DNA of 64,000 nucleotides from an uncultured SAR116 cluster alpha proteobacterium (GCA_902622745.1 CACNQW010000003.1:1-64000), one strand, 5' to 3'. Shown: positions 34,747 through 45,301, numbered from the stretch's first letter. The notes: generated by a model from the letters alone, not told the origin. Program-made: numbers and translations.

Positions 34747-34804
34747 TTTTTGTTTCAAAAATGAAAATAGCTAAAATATTTTTAATACCAGAAATTTTAT
34801 ATAT

Positions 34805-35740
34805 ATGATAAATAAAAAAAAACTTATAGAAAATATATTAAATCAACCTCCTATAAATCAAAACACAAAGATTGATCAAAAGAAAACTTTAGCTGAAAAA
34901 TGGTTTGTTTGTTTAAGAGATCAAATTTGTAATGAATTTACAAAAATTGAATACAATTTTAAAATAAATAATAACTCTAAGAAAGTATCTGAAGTAAAAT
35001 CTTCAATTTTTTCACAAAAGAAATGGATTAGAGATGGAGGAGGTGGTGGTGTTATTTCTATAATGAAAGGTGATGTGTTTGAGAAAGTTGGTGTTAACAT
35101 TTCTACGGTTTATGGAAAATTTTCAGAAGAATTTAAGAGTCAGATACCTGGCGCTGAAAAAACGGGTGATTTTTGGGCAAGTGGTATTTCTGTAGTTGCA
35201 CATATGAATAATCCCTATGTACCAGCAGCTCATATGAATACAAGGTTTTTAGTAACAGGTTTAGGTGAAAATAGAAAATTTTGGTTTGGAGGAGGATGTG
35301 ATCTTACTCCAATGCTTCCAGATAAAAAATCTGCAATATTTTTTCATAAAAATTTAAAATCTATTTGCGATAAATATGACAAAGAATATTATGAAATCTT
35401 TAAAAAATGGTGCGACAATTATTTTTTTCTTCCCCATAGGAATGAGGCTAGAGGAGTGGGTGGAATTTTTTTTGATTATTTGAATACTTTTGAATGGGAT
35501 ATGGATTTTAATTTTGTAAAAGACGTAGGAAAAACCTTTTTAGAAACATATTCAAAAATTATTGATGAAAGGGTTGATCAAAAATTTAATGATGAAGAAA
35601 AAAATATTCAATTGGTTAAAAGAGGAAGGTATGTTGAGTTTAATTTATTATATGACAGAGGTACTATTTTTGGACTCAATACAGGTGGTAATCCTGAGGC
35701 AATTTTAATGAGTTTACCACCAAATGTTAAATGGGAATAA
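34805..35740 (+). CDS. hemF: Oxygen-dependent coproporphyrinogen III oxidase
   Basis: A 311-residue HemF enzyme that oxidatively decarboxylates coproporphyrinogen III to protoporphyrinogen IX in haem synthesis. PYVPAAHMNTRF, WFGGGCDLTPM and the C-terminal EFNLLYDRGTIFGLNTGGNPEAILMSLPP are hallmark segments. The length is usual. The region upstream of the ATG is A/T-rich without a strong site. It precedes the bc1 operon by 78 bases on the same strand, which makes sense since haem is needed for cytochromes b and c1. Confidence 0.97.
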   Translation: MINKKKLIENILNQPPINQNTKIDQKKTLAEKWFVCLRDQICNEFTKIEYNFKINNNSKKVSEVKSSIFSQKKWIRDGGGGGVISIMKGDVFEKVGVNISTVYGKFSEEFKSQIPGAEKTGDFWASGISVVAHMNNPYVPAAHMNTRFLVTGLGENRKFWFGGGCDLTPMLPDKKSAIFFHKNLKSICDKYDKEYYEIFKKWCDNYFFLPHRNEARGVGGIFFDYLNTFEWDMDFNFVKDVGKTFLETYSKIIDERVDQKFNDEEKNIQLVKRGRYVEFNLLYDRGTIFGLNTGGNPEAILMSLPPNVKWE

Positions 35741-35818
35741 AAATTAAAAAATTACAAATTTTTTACTAGAAAAAAATTTTATACGAGCTATATATATATT
35801 GTAAGGTAATTTCGAAGA

Positions 35819-36355
35819 ATGACGAATAAAAACACCCCTGATGACAAAAATAAAAGAGATTTTTTACAAGTCTCTACTTACGTTCTAGGTGCTGTTGGTG
35901 CAGCCTCTTTTGTATGGCCTTTAATAAATCAAATGAACCCAGCTGCAGACACTTTGGCATTAGCATCTACAGAAGTAGATTTAGAACAATTGGAAGAAGG
36001 TCAAGCCATCACAGTTACATGGAGAGGTAAACCTGTATTTATTAGACATCGTACAAAAGAAGAAATAGCTTCAGCAAAGGATCAATTGTTAGATGGATTA
36101 AGAGATCCTCAAACAGATGACGAACGTGTTCAAAATGAAAAGTATATTGTACTTGTGGGTGTTTGTACTCATCTAGGTTGTGTTCCGCTTGGACAAAAAT
36201 CAGGTGACGTTAAAGGCGAATATGGAGGTTGGTTTTGCCCATGTCACGGTTCACATTACGATCATTCTGGAAGAATTAGAAAAGGACCAGCACCAACAAA
36301 CTTAGAGATACCGCAATACTCATTTTTGTCAGATACATTAATTAAAATAGGATAA
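35819..36355 (+). CDS. petA: Ubiquinol-cytochrome c reductase iron-sulfur (Rieske) subunit
   Basis: A 178-residue Rieske protein of the bc1 complex. An N-terminal anchor (about residues 18-38, VLGAVGAASFVWPL) is preceded by KRDFLQVST, a Tat-like region. The Fe-S motifs are CTHLGC (about 129-134) and CPCHGSHYD (about 150-158). It transfers electrons from ubiquinol to cytochrome c1. It is first of petABC, with 23 bases before cytochrome b. The complex is intact in this cluster and indicates aerobic respiration. Confidence 0.97.
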   Translation: MTNKNTPDDKNKRDFLQVSTYVLGAVGAASFVWPLINQMNPAADTLALASTEVDLEQLEEGQAITVTWRGKPVFIRHRTKEEIASAKDQLLDGLRDPQTDDERVQNEKYIVLVGVCTHLGCVPLGQKSGDVKGEYGGWFCPCHGSHYDHSGRIRKGPAPTNLEIPQYSFLSDTLIKIG

Positions 36356-36378
36356 GATTATTAGGAGCTTATTAATAT

Positions 36379-37632
36379 ATGTCTAAACCAAAATTTAAAA
36401 ACCCTGTAGTCAATTGGATTGATTACAGACTACCAATATTTACATTTATGAATCATGAATTGAATGAATATCCAACACCCAAAAACCTGAATTACTTTTG
36501 GAACTTTGGTTCATTAGCTGGTATTACATTAGTTATAATGATTGTGACTGGTATTGTATTGTCAATGAATTACACAGCTCACATTGATTATGCTTTTGAT
36601 TCGGTCGAGAGAATAATGCGTGATGTAAATCATGGTTGGTTGCTAAGATATATTCATATGAATGGAGCTAGTTTTTTCTTCATTGTAGTTTATATCCATA
36701 TATTCAGAGGGCTCTACTATGGATCTTATAAAGCACCAAGGGAGATATTGTGGATACTTGGAGTTTTAATACTCTTACTAATGATGGCTACTGCTTTTAT
36801 GGGATATGTTTTACCATGGGGTCAAATGAGTTTTTGGGGAGCAACTGTTATAACGAACTTATTTTCGGCTATACCATTAATAGGCGAAAGTATAGTAACG
36901 TGGTTGTGGGGAGGATTTTCAGTCGATAATCCAACGCTAAATAGATTTTTTTCACTACACTTTGTTTTACCATTTGTAATCGTTGGTGTTGTTATTCTTC
37001 ATCTAGTAGCACTTCATAGATTTGGTTCAAACAATCCTATTGGAATAGATGTAAAAGGAAAACAAGATACAATTCCATTTCATCCATACTACACTATCAA
37101 AGATTTGTTTGGATTATCTGTTTTTGCTACTATTTTTGCAGCTGCAGTTTTCTTTTTTCCCAATTTCATGGGTCATCCTGATAATTACATACCAGCCAAT
37201 CCAATGGTAACACCTGCGCACATTGTACCTGAATGGTATTTCCTACCTTTTTATGCTATTTTAAGAGCTATTCCTGATAAGCTTGGTGGTGTTTTATTTA
37301 TGTTTGGTGCAATAATGGTCTTATTTGTATTACCATGGTTAGATAAATCTTCTGTTAGATCTAGTCAATTTAGGCCTTTATATAAGCTATTTTTCTGGTT
37401 TTTAGTAATTGATTGTATAGCACTTGGGTATTTAGGAGCAATGCCTGCTGAAGGTATTTATGTTGTATTATCTAGATTAGCGACTGCGTATTACTTTTTT
37501 CACTTTTTAATTATTCTTCCTTTGCTTCCAAAAATAGAAAGCACAAGGCCACTTCCAGTATCGATTTCGACACCCATTATTACAGCTTCCAGTAACGCAA
37601 GTACGGTGATGGCGATGAGAGAGAAAAAATAA
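36379..37632 (+). CDS. petB: Cytochrome b of the bc1 complex
   Basis: A 417-residue membrane subunit with eight to nine helices. The four haem-ligand histidines are in helices B and D ([21 protein letters not shown] and [23 protein letters not shown]), and the PEWY motif of the Qo site appears as [10 protein letters not shown] (about 276-285). The size is normal for alphaproteobacteria. It is directly followed, without a spacer, by cytochrome c1. Confidence 0.97.
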   Translation: MSKPKFKNPVVNWIDYRLPIFTFMNHELNEYPTPKNLNYFWNFGSLAGITLVIMIVTGIVLSMNYTAHIDYAFDSVERIMRDVNHGWLLRYIHMNGASFFFIVVYIHIFRGLYYGSYKAPREILWILGVLILLLMMATAFMGYVLPWGQMSFWGATVITNLFSAIPLIGESIVTWLWGGFSVDNPTLNRFFSLHFVLPFVIVGVVILHLVALHRFGSNNPIGIDVKGKQDTIPFHPYYTIKDLFGLSVFATIFAAAVFFFPNFMGHPDNYIPANPMVTPAHIVPEWYFLPFYAILRAIPDKLGGVLFMFGAIMVLFVLPWLDKSSVRSSQFRPLYKLFFWFLVIDCIALGYLGAMPAEGIYVVLSRLATAYYFFHFLIILPLLPKIESTRPLPVSISTPIITASSNASTVMAMREKK

Positions 37633-38409
37633 ATGAGGTTTAGTAAATTAGTATTATACTTTTTAATCTTATTTAATTTTTTTCTTAGTAAATTAGCTTT
37701 ATCTGCGGGTAAAGCTATTGAGTACCCAGACAAAAATTGGTCTTTCTCAAGTATATTTGGAACATTTGACAAAGCTTCAGCTCAAAGGGGTTTTCAAGTT
37801 TATAAAGAAGTTTGTGCTGGATGTCATGGAATGAGATTAATCTCTTATAGAAACTTAGCCGCTTTGGGATATAATCAAGATGAATTAAAAGCAATTGCCT
37901 CACAATTTGAAATAACTGATGGTCCTAATGATGACGGAGAATTTTTCACTAGACCTGGAAGACCGAGTGATAAATTTGCATCGCCATATCCTAATAAAAA
38001 AGCAGCAATTGCAGCAAATGGTGGAGCTTATCCTCCAGATTTGTCATTAATAATCAAAGCTAGACCAAACGGTGCAAATTATTTACATGCTCTTTTGAGT
38101 GGATATGTAGAACCTCCAAAAAACATGATAGTCCCAGAAGGTATGTATTATAATAAATTTTATTCCGGCAATCTAATAGCGATGCCTCAACCTCTTTATG
38201 AAGATGGAATTGAGTACTTAGATGGTACTAAAGCTTCTCCAGATCAGATGGCTATTGATGTAACAACATTTTTAGCTTGGGCCTCAGAGCCTGAACTAGA
38301 GGAAAGAAAACAATTAGGAATAACTGTTATATTATTTTTGATCGTTTTTTCAATATTGTCTTATTTTTCTATGAGACAAATTTGGGCACCAATTAAAAAT
38401 AAAAACTAA
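37633..38409 (+). CDS. petC: Cytochrome c1
   Basis: A 258-residue haem protein of the bc1 complex. It has a signal peptide (about residues 1-24), the haem-binding CAGCHG (about 54-59), an axial Met region (IAMPQPLYEDG), and a C-terminal anchor helix (about 233-252). It accepts electrons from the Rieske centre and passes them to cytochrome c. The ATG begins directly after the cytochrome b stop. Its stop overlaps the convergent dienelactone hydrolase by 4 bases. Confidence 0.97.
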   Translation: MRFSKLVLYFLILFNFFLSKLALSAGKAIEYPDKNWSFSSIFGTFDKASAQRGFQVYKEVCAGCHGMRLISYRNLAALGYNQDELKAIASQFEITDGPNDDGEFFTRPGRPSDKFASPYPNKKAAIAANGGAYPPDLSLIIKARPNGANYLHALLSGYVEPPKNMIVPEGMYYNKFYSGNLIAMPQPLYEDGIEYLDGTKASPDQMAIDVTTFLAWASEPELEERKQLGITVILFLIVFSILSYFSMRQIWAPIKNKN

Positions 38410-39068
38410 ATTAAGTTTTTGTTTAAAAACCCGACTGTTCTCTCAAATGCAATCCTTGAACAAACTTCATTGTATTGAGATCTATGGTCGCAATTAAATC
38501 CATGGTCAGCTGGATAAGTAAATAATTTAATGTCAGGATTATTATTTTTAAATTTAAGAACGTCATCAATGGGGATGCCAGCATCTAATTCGCCAAAATG
38601 ACACATAGAGGGACATTTTATAGTTAATTTAGACATAGGTATATCTCCACCATAATAAGCAATGGAACAGTTTATATTTTCTAATTCACACCCAGATCTA
38701 TAAGCTAAAGAACCACCCCAACAATAACCTACAACGCCAACTTTCCCTGCTGATTTTACATATTCAACCGAGGATTTGATTTCATTCAAAGATAATAAAT
38801 TATATTTCTCTTTTAGAACTCTTCCTTTATTAATATCATTTTTGGTGTAATCAAGTTCTATATTCTTGCCTTCTCGATCAAACAGCGAGGGAGCGATAGT
38901 TAAATAACCTTCTTTCATAAATTTTTTACAAACTTCACGTATATGTTCATTTACACCAAATATTTCTTGAATTACAACTAACCCTCCTTTTGGTTTAGAG
39001 TCTGGACGTGAAATAAAAGCATTAAAATTATGATTATCTAGAGTTTTTAATTCTATAGTTTCGTTCAT
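38406..39068 (-). CDS. Dienelactone hydrolase family protein
   Basis: A 220-residue alpha/beta hydrolase of the DLH family. The nucleophile is a Cys in VGYCWGGSL (about residues 108-116), with an Asp in FGELDAGIP and the His in ADHGFN, the typical Cys-Asp-His triad. Substrates include dienelactones, but many members are general carboxylesterases, and no chlorocatechol genes lie nearby. It is 12 bases downstream of ychF on the minus strand, suggesting co-transcription. Confidence 0.9.
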   Translation of the reverse strand: MNETIELKTLDNHNFNAFISRPDSKPKGGLVVIQEIFGVNEHIREVCKKFMKEGYLTIAPSLFDREGKNIELDYTKNDINKGRVLKEKYNLLSLNEIKSSVEYVKSAGKVGVVGYCWGGSLAYRSGCELENINCSIAYYGGDIPMSKLTIKCPSMCHFGELDAGIPIDDVLKFKNNNPDIKLFTYPADHGFNCDHRSQYNEVCSRIAFERTVGFLNKNLI

Positions 39069-39080
39069 TTTTAACTCACC

Positions 39081-40181
39081 TTAAACATTAAATCTAAAAT
39101 TGAAAATGTCACCATCTTTAACAATATAATCTGCACCTTCAATCCTTAATTTTCCAGCTTCCTTTGCTCCAGCTTCACCTTGGCAATTTAAGTAATCAAT
39201 AGTTGAAATAGTCTCAGCTCTTATAAATCCTTTTTCTATATCTGTATGAATTTTACCTGCAGCCTTAGAAGCTTGTATGCCTTTTTCAATAGTCCACGCC
39301 CTGGCTTCTTTAGGACCAATTGTAAAAAAAGTGATCAATTCAAGAAGAGTGTAGCCAGCTTTTATTAATCTTGACAAACCTGTTTCTGAAATTCCTAGAT
39401 CCTTTATAAATTCAATTTTATCATCATCATCTAATTGTGAGATTTCAGCTTCTATTAACGTTGAAATGAAAATTATTTTATTGTTTTTATTGACAAATTT
39501 CGTTTCTAGTTCTTTGGTAAAATTGTTGCCATTTGATAAATCATTCTCTGAAACATTACAAACAAAAAGTTCTGGTTTTGATGTAATTAAAAACAATTTT
39601 TTTATAATTTCTTTTTCTTTCTCATTTATATCTAATAGTTCATTTATTTTTTTTCCATTAGATAGAGCTTTATAAAGTTTTTCCATTACACCATATTGAT
39701 ATTTTAATTCTTTATCTTCTGTGCGTATTTTCTTTTTAAGATTATTCATTTGTTTTTCTAAGCTATTTAAATCTGAAAGTATGAGCTCTGTATCAATTAT
39801 TTCCTTATCTGAAATTGGGTCTATAATATTATTGACATGTGTAATTTCTTTGTCTTCGAAACATCTTAAAACATGTAATATAGCATCAACTTCTCTAATA
39901 TGTGATAAAAACTGATTTCCAAGCCCTTCCCCTTTACTAGCTCCTTTAACTAAACCAGCAATATCTACAAATTGAATTTGAGTAGGAATTATATTTTTTG
40001 ATTCTGCAATTTTTGCTAATTTATCTAGTCTATCATCTGGGACTATTACATTACCTACATTTGGTTCTATAGTGCAAAATGGATAATTTGCTGCCTCAGC
40101 TGATGTTGTTTGAGTTAATGCATTAAATAAAGTTGATTTTCCAACATTTGGTAAGCCAACAATTCCACATTTAAATCCCAT
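39081..40181 (-). CDS. ychF: Redox-regulated ATPase YchF (OLA1)
   Basis: A 366-residue Obg-family P-loop protein that prefers ATP. The sequence MGFKCGIVGLPNVGKSTLFNALT carries the G1 loop; switch region FVDIAGLVKGASKGEGLGNQFL and the C-terminal TGS domain (ITFFTIGPKEARAWTI, then EGADYIVKDGDIFNFRFNV) follow. It binds ribosomes and takes part in stress responses. Upstream on the same strand is pth (18 bases), a conserved ychF-pth-rplY-prs order of many proteobacteria. Confidence 0.97.
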   Translation of the reverse strand: MGFKCGIVGLPNVGKSTLFNALTQTTSAEAANYPFCTIEPNVGNVIVPDDRLDKLAKIAESKNIIPTQIQFVDIAGLVKGASKGEGLGNQFLSHIREVDAILHVLRCFEDKEITHVNNIIDPISDKEIIDTELILSDLNSLEKQMNNLKKKIRTEDKELKYQYGVMEKLYKALSNGKKINELLDINEKEKEIIKKLFLITSKPELFVCNVSENDLSNGNNFTKELETKFVNKNNKIIFISTLIEAEISQLDDDDKIEFIKDLGISETGLSRLIKAGYTLLELITFFTIGPKEARAWTIEKGIQASKAAGKIHTDIEKGFIRAETISTIDYLNCQGEAGAKEAGKLRIEGADYIVKDGDIFNFRFNV

Positions 40182-40199
40182 TTATAAGCCTTAAAAAAA

Positions 40200-40772
40200 T
40201 TATTTATTATTATTAAAACATTCAAATTCTTTTGAAATGAGATTTACTAAATTCTGTGATATAAAACTTAAATTTTTTTGTATTAGATTTTCTTTTTCAA
40301 TTTCAGTAAAGTCAGTTAAAACCCATTTCGAAACAATATGGCTTTTGTTTTCTATTCTGTCAACAAAAGGTCTGTCAACTCCTATTCTAATTCTGTGGTA
40401 TGATCTTCCTATAAGATTGTCTATGGATTTTAGACCGTTATGCCCATTATGGCTACCACCTTTTTTAACTTTAATTTCACCTAATTTCAGATCTATTTCA
40501 TCGTGAAAAACAAATACATTATCTATATCAATATTATAAAAAGATTTTATTTCTAATACACTTTCACCAGATAAATTCATATAAGTAGTTGGTTTTAGCA
40601 ATATTACTTTATACGATTCAATTAAACCTATGGAAAAAGAAGATTTGGTTTTTTTTTTAAAACTAGGTAACTCATAATTTTTTGCTAAATGATCAATGAC
40701 CATATAGCCAATGTTATGTCTATTATAGTAATATTTTGTACCTGGGTTACCTAATCCAACTAAAAGATACAT
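40200..40772 (-). CDS. pth: Peptidyl-tRNA hydrolase
   Basis: A 190-residue enzyme that releases peptides from peptidyl-tRNA. LVGLGNPGTKYYYNRHNIGYMVID contains the substrate Asn and the catalytic His (NRHNIG, about residue 19), and LLKPTTYMNLSG and FHDEIDLKLGEIKVKKGGSHNGHNGLKS supply the remaining active-site and RNA-contact residues. It is 9 bases after rplY and 18 before ychF. Confidence 0.97.
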   Translation of the reverse strand: MYLLVGLGNPGTKYYYNRHNIGYMVIDHLAKNYELPSFKKKTKSSFSIGLIESYKVILLKPTTYMNLSGESVLEIKSFYNIDIDNVFVFHDEIDLKLGEIKVKKGGSHNGHNGLKSIDNLIGRSYHRIRIGVDRPFVDRIENKSHIVSKWVLTDFTEIEKENLIQKNLSFISQNLVNLISKEFECFNNNK

Positions 40773-40781
40773 TTATGTACA

Positions 40782-41438
40782 CTATTCTTCTTTTTTATCC
40801 TCTGTTTTTTCTTCAGTTTCTTCTGTTATCTGCTCTTCGGTTGTTTCATCTTCTTCGTCAGCATCAGACATTCCACCTCTTGGGGCAGCTATAGTAGCAA
40901 CTGTAAAATCACGATCTGTTATAGTTGGCGTGCAGTTTTCAGGTAAACTTATAGAGCTAATATGTATAGTATCACCAACATTCAGCCCTTCTAAATCAAC
41001 AGTAATTTTTTCTGGGATAGCTGTAGCTGGACAATTTAACTCAACTTGTGATCTTACTACATTCAAAACTCCACCAAATTTTATGCCGTTACATTTATCT
41101 TCATTTATAAACTCTACAGTAATACCCACGTTAACATAAGATTTGTCTGTAACTCTTAAAAAATCAATATGTAAAGTATCTTCCGTCACTGGATGAAATT
41201 GGATATCTCTTGGTAAAACAAAGTGTTTTCCGTCTTTGGTCTCAATATTAATAAGTTGTCCAAAAATACCAGGCTTTTGCATTAAAAAATACCATTCTTT
41301 TTTTTCCAAAGAAATTGTTATTGGTTTTTCTTTATTACCATAAATAACAGCTGGTATAAGATTATTTTTTCTAGCAAATCTGGCAGACCCCTTACCAACC
41401 TTGTCTCTTAGATTCGCTTTTAAATCAATTGCTTCCAT
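40782..41438 (-). CDS. rplY: 50S ribosomal protein L25 / general stress protein Ctc
   Basis: A 218-residue long-form L25 (Ctc/TL5 type), which binds 5S rRNA. The N-terminal domain (LKANLRDKVGKGSARFARKNNLIPAVIYG) is conserved, and the C-terminal beta domain (TLHIDFLRV, then LNVVRSQVELNCPATAIP) is followed by an acidic tail (DADEEDETTEEQITEE). It heads the rplY-pth-ychF operon. Confidence 0.96.
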   Translation of the reverse strand: MEAIDLKANLRDKVGKGSARFARKNNLIPAVIYGNKEKPITISLEKKEWYFLMQKPGIFGQLINIETKDGKHFVLPRDIQFHPVTEDTLHIDFLRVTDKSYVNVGITVEFINEDKCNGIKFGGVLNVVRSQVELNCPATAIPEKITVDLEGLNVGDTIHISSISLPENCTPTITDRDFTVATIAAPRGGMSDADEEDETTEEQITEETEEKTEDKKEE

Positions 41439-41533
41439 TTTTAAAAAACTCCATAAATAATTAATTGCCTCCAGGGGTGCAATAAGTAAGAATTAATAAC
41501 CTTTTATTATTAAAATGAAAAGAAAAATATTAA

Positions 41534-42466
41534 TTAATCAAACAAACTTGATACTGAAGATTCTGTATGTACTCTTCTTATAGCTTCCCCAAGTATAGTT
41601 GCTATTGAAATTTGTCTGATATTTGAAGCTAATTTGATTGGTTCAGTTGCTTGAATAGAGTCAGTCGTAACTAAATTTTGTAAAGGTGAATTAAGGACCC
41701 TAGACACCGCAGATCCCGACAGCACACCATGTGTCACGTATGCATCAACAGAAATTGCTCCAGCTGAAACTAAAGCTTGAGCTGCATTACATAATGTGCC
41801 ACCAGAATCAACAATATCATCAACTAAAATACAATGATGTTTAGATACATCACCTATTATATTCATAACTTCAGATGCACCAGGTTTTTCTCTTCTTTTA
41901 TCAATAATTGCAAGTCCAGCATTAATTCTTCTTGCTATAGCTCTTGCTCTTAATACTCCTCCAACATCTGGGGAAACAACTATAGTGGGGACATCTGAAT
42001 ATTTATCTTTAATATCTTTAGCAAAAACTGGTGCTGTAAAAAGATTATCTGTGGGAATATCAAAAAAGCCTTGTATTTGTCCTGCATGCAAATCCATTGT
42101 AAGAACTCTATCTGCACCAGCTGAAGTTATTAAGTTAGCTACAAGTTTTGCAGAAATTGGTGTTCTTGGACCTGACTTTCTATCCTGTCTCGCATAGCCA
42201 AAATAAGGAATTACAGCTGTTATTCTTTTTGCACTTGCTCTTCTTAATGCGTCTAATGTAACTAGTAATTCCATTAAATTATCATTTGCAGGATATGAGG
42301 TTGATTGTATGACAAACATATCTTCACCTCTAACGTTTTCCTTAACCTCAACAAAAACTTCCATATCAGAGAATCTTTTAACTTCTGCATCCACAAGTTT
42401 TAAATTTAATTCTTTTGAGATTGAATCAGCTAAGGGCAAATTTGAATTACAAGAAAGTATTTTCAT
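41534..42466 (-). CDS. prs: Ribose-phosphate pyrophosphokinase
   Basis: A 310-residue enzyme making PRPP from ribose 5-phosphate and ATP. The ATP/flexible-loop region is [20 protein letters not shown], the [14 protein letters not shown] segment holds the Mg2+ site, and [13 protein letters not shown] is the PRPP-binding motif. The ATG two codons after a TTG is chosen because AAGG sits 7 bases upstream of it. It is 95 bases upstream of rplY on the same strand. Confidence 0.97.
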   Translation of the reverse strand: MKILSCNSNLPLADSISKELNLKLVDAEVKRFSDMEVFVEVKENVRGEDMFVIQSTSYPANDNLMELLVTLDALRRASAKRITAVIPYFGYARQDRKSGPRTPISAKLVANLITSAGADRVLTMDLHAGQIQGFFDIPTDNLFTAPVFAKDIKDKYSDVPTIVVSPDVGGVLRARAIARRINAGLAIIDKRREKPGASEVMNIIGDVSKHHCILVDDIVDSGGTLCNAAQALVSAGAISVDAYVTHGVLSGSAVSRVLNSPLQNLVTTDSIQATEPIKLASNIRQISIATILGEAIRRVHTESSVSSLFD

Positions 42467-42563
42467 GGACAAACCTTAAAACAAAATTCTCTATATAAAT
42501 AACATAATGAAACTACCAATAATTATTAAGAAAATAAAGATAATTAAATGTGGCATGATAAAT

Positions 42564-43331
42564 TTATTTTAATCCTATAACTGATACTTGACGACCTGTA
42601 GCTTTTTTCAAGCCATCACTCTTTCTGTTTTGTGTAGTTCTTCTGTAACTAAAAAAATTTTTATTCAAATACGTATCTATCTCGACATCACTAATATTGT
42701 TTATTTCATTTAAATTTAACTTATGTTTTATGAATAAAGGTAAATTAAAAAAATTTTTTTTTGATTTTTCAACAAGAATTTTATTTTTTGATTTATATTC
42801 AGTAGTACATTTAATTTTTATAGCTAAATTATTGCCAATTTCATATGAGTATTGTTGAATGGTGGGGCCTATAATAGCAAGGATGTTTTTTCTCAAACTT
42901 CCAATTTCAATCATTTTATTTATTGTATTTTCTATAATCCCATTAAGAGCGCCACGCCAACCTGCATGACAAGCAGCAATAATATCATTATTTAAGTCAA
43001 GAAAAAAAATTGGAGCACAATCAGCAGTAAGTATTGACAAACCTACATTTTTTAAATTGGTAACAACTCCATCAACATTTAATTTAGAAGATAATTGTTT
43101 TTTATCTTTTAAAAAAAAGACTTTGTTAGAGTGAATTTGATTGATAAAAAAAAGATAATTTAAGCAAATCATATCTTTAACTAAGTTTCTATTTTCTAAA
43201 ATATTTTCATAGGAATCTTGAGTGTTAAAACTACAGTTAAGACTATTATATGGGAAAGATGAAAAACCTCTTTCTGCTGAAAAAAAATTGTAATTTACGT
43301 TTTTAATTTTACTAAATTGATATTTTGTCAT
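42564..43331 (-). CDS. pgeF: Peptidoglycan editing factor / purine nucleoside phosphorylase LACC1-like (PgeF/YfiH)
   Basis: A 255-residue protein of the multicopper polyphenol-oxidase/YfiH family. The HAGWRGALNG motif (metal-binding His) and GPTIQQYSYEIG are typical, and a Cys-containing strand ILTADCAPIFF completes the zinc site. Members include PgeF, which removes L-Ser-containing stem peptides, and purine nucleoside-processing enzymes. It is 6 bases downstream of the midA-like methyltransferase in the lgt-midA-pgeF order common in alphaproteobacteria. Confidence 0.92.
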   Translation of the reverse strand: MTKYQFSKIKNVNYNFFSAERGFSSFPYNSLNCSFNTQDSYENILENRNLVKDMICLNYLFFINQIHSNKVFFLKDKKQLSSKLNVDGVVTNLKNVGLSILTADCAPIFFLDLNNDIIAACHAGWRGALNGIIENTINKMIEIGSLRKNILAIIGPTIQQYSYEIGNNLAIKIKCTTEYKSKNKILVEKSKKNFFNLPLFIKHKLNLNEINNISDVEIDTYLNKNFFSYRRTTQNRKSDGLKKATGRQVSVIGLK

Positions 43332-43337
43332 TTTTTT

Positions 43338-44459
43338 CTATAATTTAAAAATTGGCACTTCTAGATTTTTGTTACTAAAACAATTTACTTTAAATATATC
43401 ACCCATTTGTCTTTTTGAAATAAGTCTCTCATATCCAGAGAGCAAATCTCTTCTTTCAAATTCATTTGCATTTAAAGACAAATTTTCAATTCTTTTATTT
43501 ATACCCATTTCCAATAAAAATTCTCTTTGTGTTTTAAGCTGGTAATGCTGTAAATTTTTATTTTCTACAATTTGTTCTATATTACTAAAGTCAACTAAAG
43601 ATGAATAATCACTTTCACCGATTTTATTAAATAAATTACTTCTTTCATTTTTAAATACTGATTGAAGTGTATCACCATAAGGGTCGTTTTTACCATAATC
43701 AATTAACAAATTAGCACCTTTATTCTCAAGAATTATGTCACAAATTTGATTTATATGTGATAATACAAAAGGTGAGTGTTCTATAGTTGTCTCCTCATTT
43801 AATTTATCAAAGTCTTTTTTGATAATATTTGATATAAAAGGAATATCTTGAGGTTCTAAAACTTGTTCATCGAAAAAAAAGTTATTTTTATCAAGTCTTA
43901 CAATTTTTTTAGTATATATATTTTTTGTTTTATAAAATTTATATTGATTGATAGGAAGACAATCAAAAAATTCATTTGAAATAATAATTGTCGGATTATC
44001 ATTTAGCTGATCTTTAATTTTAAAAATATTATTATACCATTTTAATTCGTGACCATATTGTTTTAAATTTTCCTTTTGATAGGATTTTAAAACTTTACTA
44101 AACTCTAATAAGTGGATTTTAATTTTTATATTTTCTTTTTGTTGAGAAAAAATTCTTAATATATCATTCATTAAAGTGCCTTTTCCAGGGCCTAGTTCAA
44201 GTAAATTAATATCATGAAAATCATTTTCACTACATAGTTGTAAAATCCATATACCAACGAGTTCACCAAATAATTGAGAAATTTCTGGTGCTGTTATGAA
44301 ATGACCTTTTTTGCCAACTAATTCATTTTTTTTAAAATTAATTGAATTATAAAATCCAAATTGTTTATCATACAAAATAACATCTAAAAAAGTATAAAGA
44401 TCAAGATAATTATTTTTTATCAATAATTTCTTTAAATGATTAATTAATTTGTTGTTCAT
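43338..44459 (-). CDS. SAM-dependent methyltransferase, MidA/NDUFAF7 (DUF185) family
   Basis: A 373-residue methyltransferase. NLLELGPGKGTLMND (SAM motif I, about 83-97), PTIIISNEFFDCLPI (the conserved NEFFD) and LLIDYGKNDPYGDTLQS are family signatures. The mitochondrial relative NDUFAF7 methylates an arginine in complex I, so a role in respiratory complex assembly is possible here. Its start lies inside the 3' end of lgt (20-base overlap), so translation is coupled. Confidence 0.92.
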   Translation of the reverse strand: MNNKLINHLKKLLIKNNYLDLYTFLDVILYDKQFGFYNSINFKKNELVGKKGHFITAPEISQLFGELVGIWILQLCSENDFHDINLLELGPGKGTLMNDILRIFSQQKENIKIKIHLLEFSKVLKSYQKENLKQYGHELKWYNNIFKIKDQLNDNPTIIISNEFFDCLPINQYKFYKTKNIYTKKIVRLDKNNFFFDEQVLEPQDIPFISNIIKKDFDKLNEETTIEHSPFVLSHINQICDIILENKGANLLIDYGKNDPYGDTLQSVFKNERSNLFNKIGESDYSSLVDFSNIEQIVENKNLQHYQLKTQREFLLEMGINKRIENLSLNANEFERRDLLSGYERLISKRQMGDIFKVNCFSNKNLEVPIFKL

Positions 44460-45237
44460 TTAATTTTTTTACATAAGCCAAAAGTACAATTCCAGATGCA
44501 ATCATGGGAACACATAACAATTGTCCCATAGATAATAAATTCCATAACAAACCAATATGGGCATCAGGTTCTCTTAAAGTTTCAATAAAGAATCTAAAAA
44601 TACCGTAAAGGATAAGAAAAAGGCTAGATATAATACCTGACTTTGATTTAAGGTTTGTAAAGAAAAAAAGACAATTTAATATTATAAATAGAATTAGCCC
44701 TTCAAAAAATGCTTCATATAATTGACTAGGGTGTCTTGGTAATTCACCACCTCTTGGAAATATAATACCAAATGCGTGATTTGTGACTTTGCCATATAAT
44801 TCACCATTAATGAAGTTTGCAATTCTTCCAAAAAAAATACCAATTGGTGATGCTAGACAAATAATGTCTGTAAAATCAAAAAAAGATTTATTATTTTTAG
44901 AGCTGAACCAACCAATAGAAATTATGATTCCAACCATGGCTCCATGGAATGACATTCCACCATTCCATATTTTAAGTATTTCAAATGGATTATAAAAATA
45001 AAATTCTAAATTATAAAAGAAAACATATCCTAATCTTCCCCCAATAATTATTCCTAAAATTAAATAATTTAATAAATCATAGACATCATTTTTTGTTATA
45101 TTTTTTTTATAAGTAATTATAAATTTATTTATTAAAATTAAGCCAATCAAAATGCCAATTATATATGATAACGAATACCATCTAACAGCTAGAGGACCAA
45201 TTGTGAAAGCTATCGGATCAATTGCTGGAAAATTCAT
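44440..45237 (-). CDS. lgt: Prolipoprotein diacylglyceryl transferase
   Basis: A 265-residue inner-membrane enzyme that attaches diacylglycerol from phosphatidylglycerol to lipoprotein Cys residues. Multi-helix topology, GGRLGYVFFYN, GMSFHGAMVG (catalytic His) and GRIANFINGELYG (the Lgt signature) are all seen. It is first of a minus-strand unit with midA and pgeF. Confidence 0.97.
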   Translation of the reverse strand: MNFPAIDPIAFTIGPLAVRWYSLSYIIGILIGLILINKFIITYKKNITKNDVYDLLNYLILGIIIGGRLGYVFFYNLEFYFYNPFEILKIWNGGMSFHGAMVGIIISIGWFSSKNNKSFFDFTDIICLASPIGIFFGRIANFINGELYGKVTNHAFGIIFPRGGELPRHPSQLYEAFFEGLILFIILNCLFFFTNLKSKSGIISSLFLILYGIFRFFIETLREPDAHIGLLWNLLSMGQLLCVPMIASGIVLLAYVKKLNEQQIN

Positions 45238-45301
45238 AATTTTTTTATATATGTTGAATTAGTATAGTATTTATAATTAAATATAGATGATAGGTAGAAA
45301 T

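Noticed and set aside
34746..34762. 7-bp A/T hairpin (ATTTTTG / CAAAAAT) after the CCA enzyme gene
   Set aside because: No T-tract follows and such A/T hairpins are expected by chance at this base composition.
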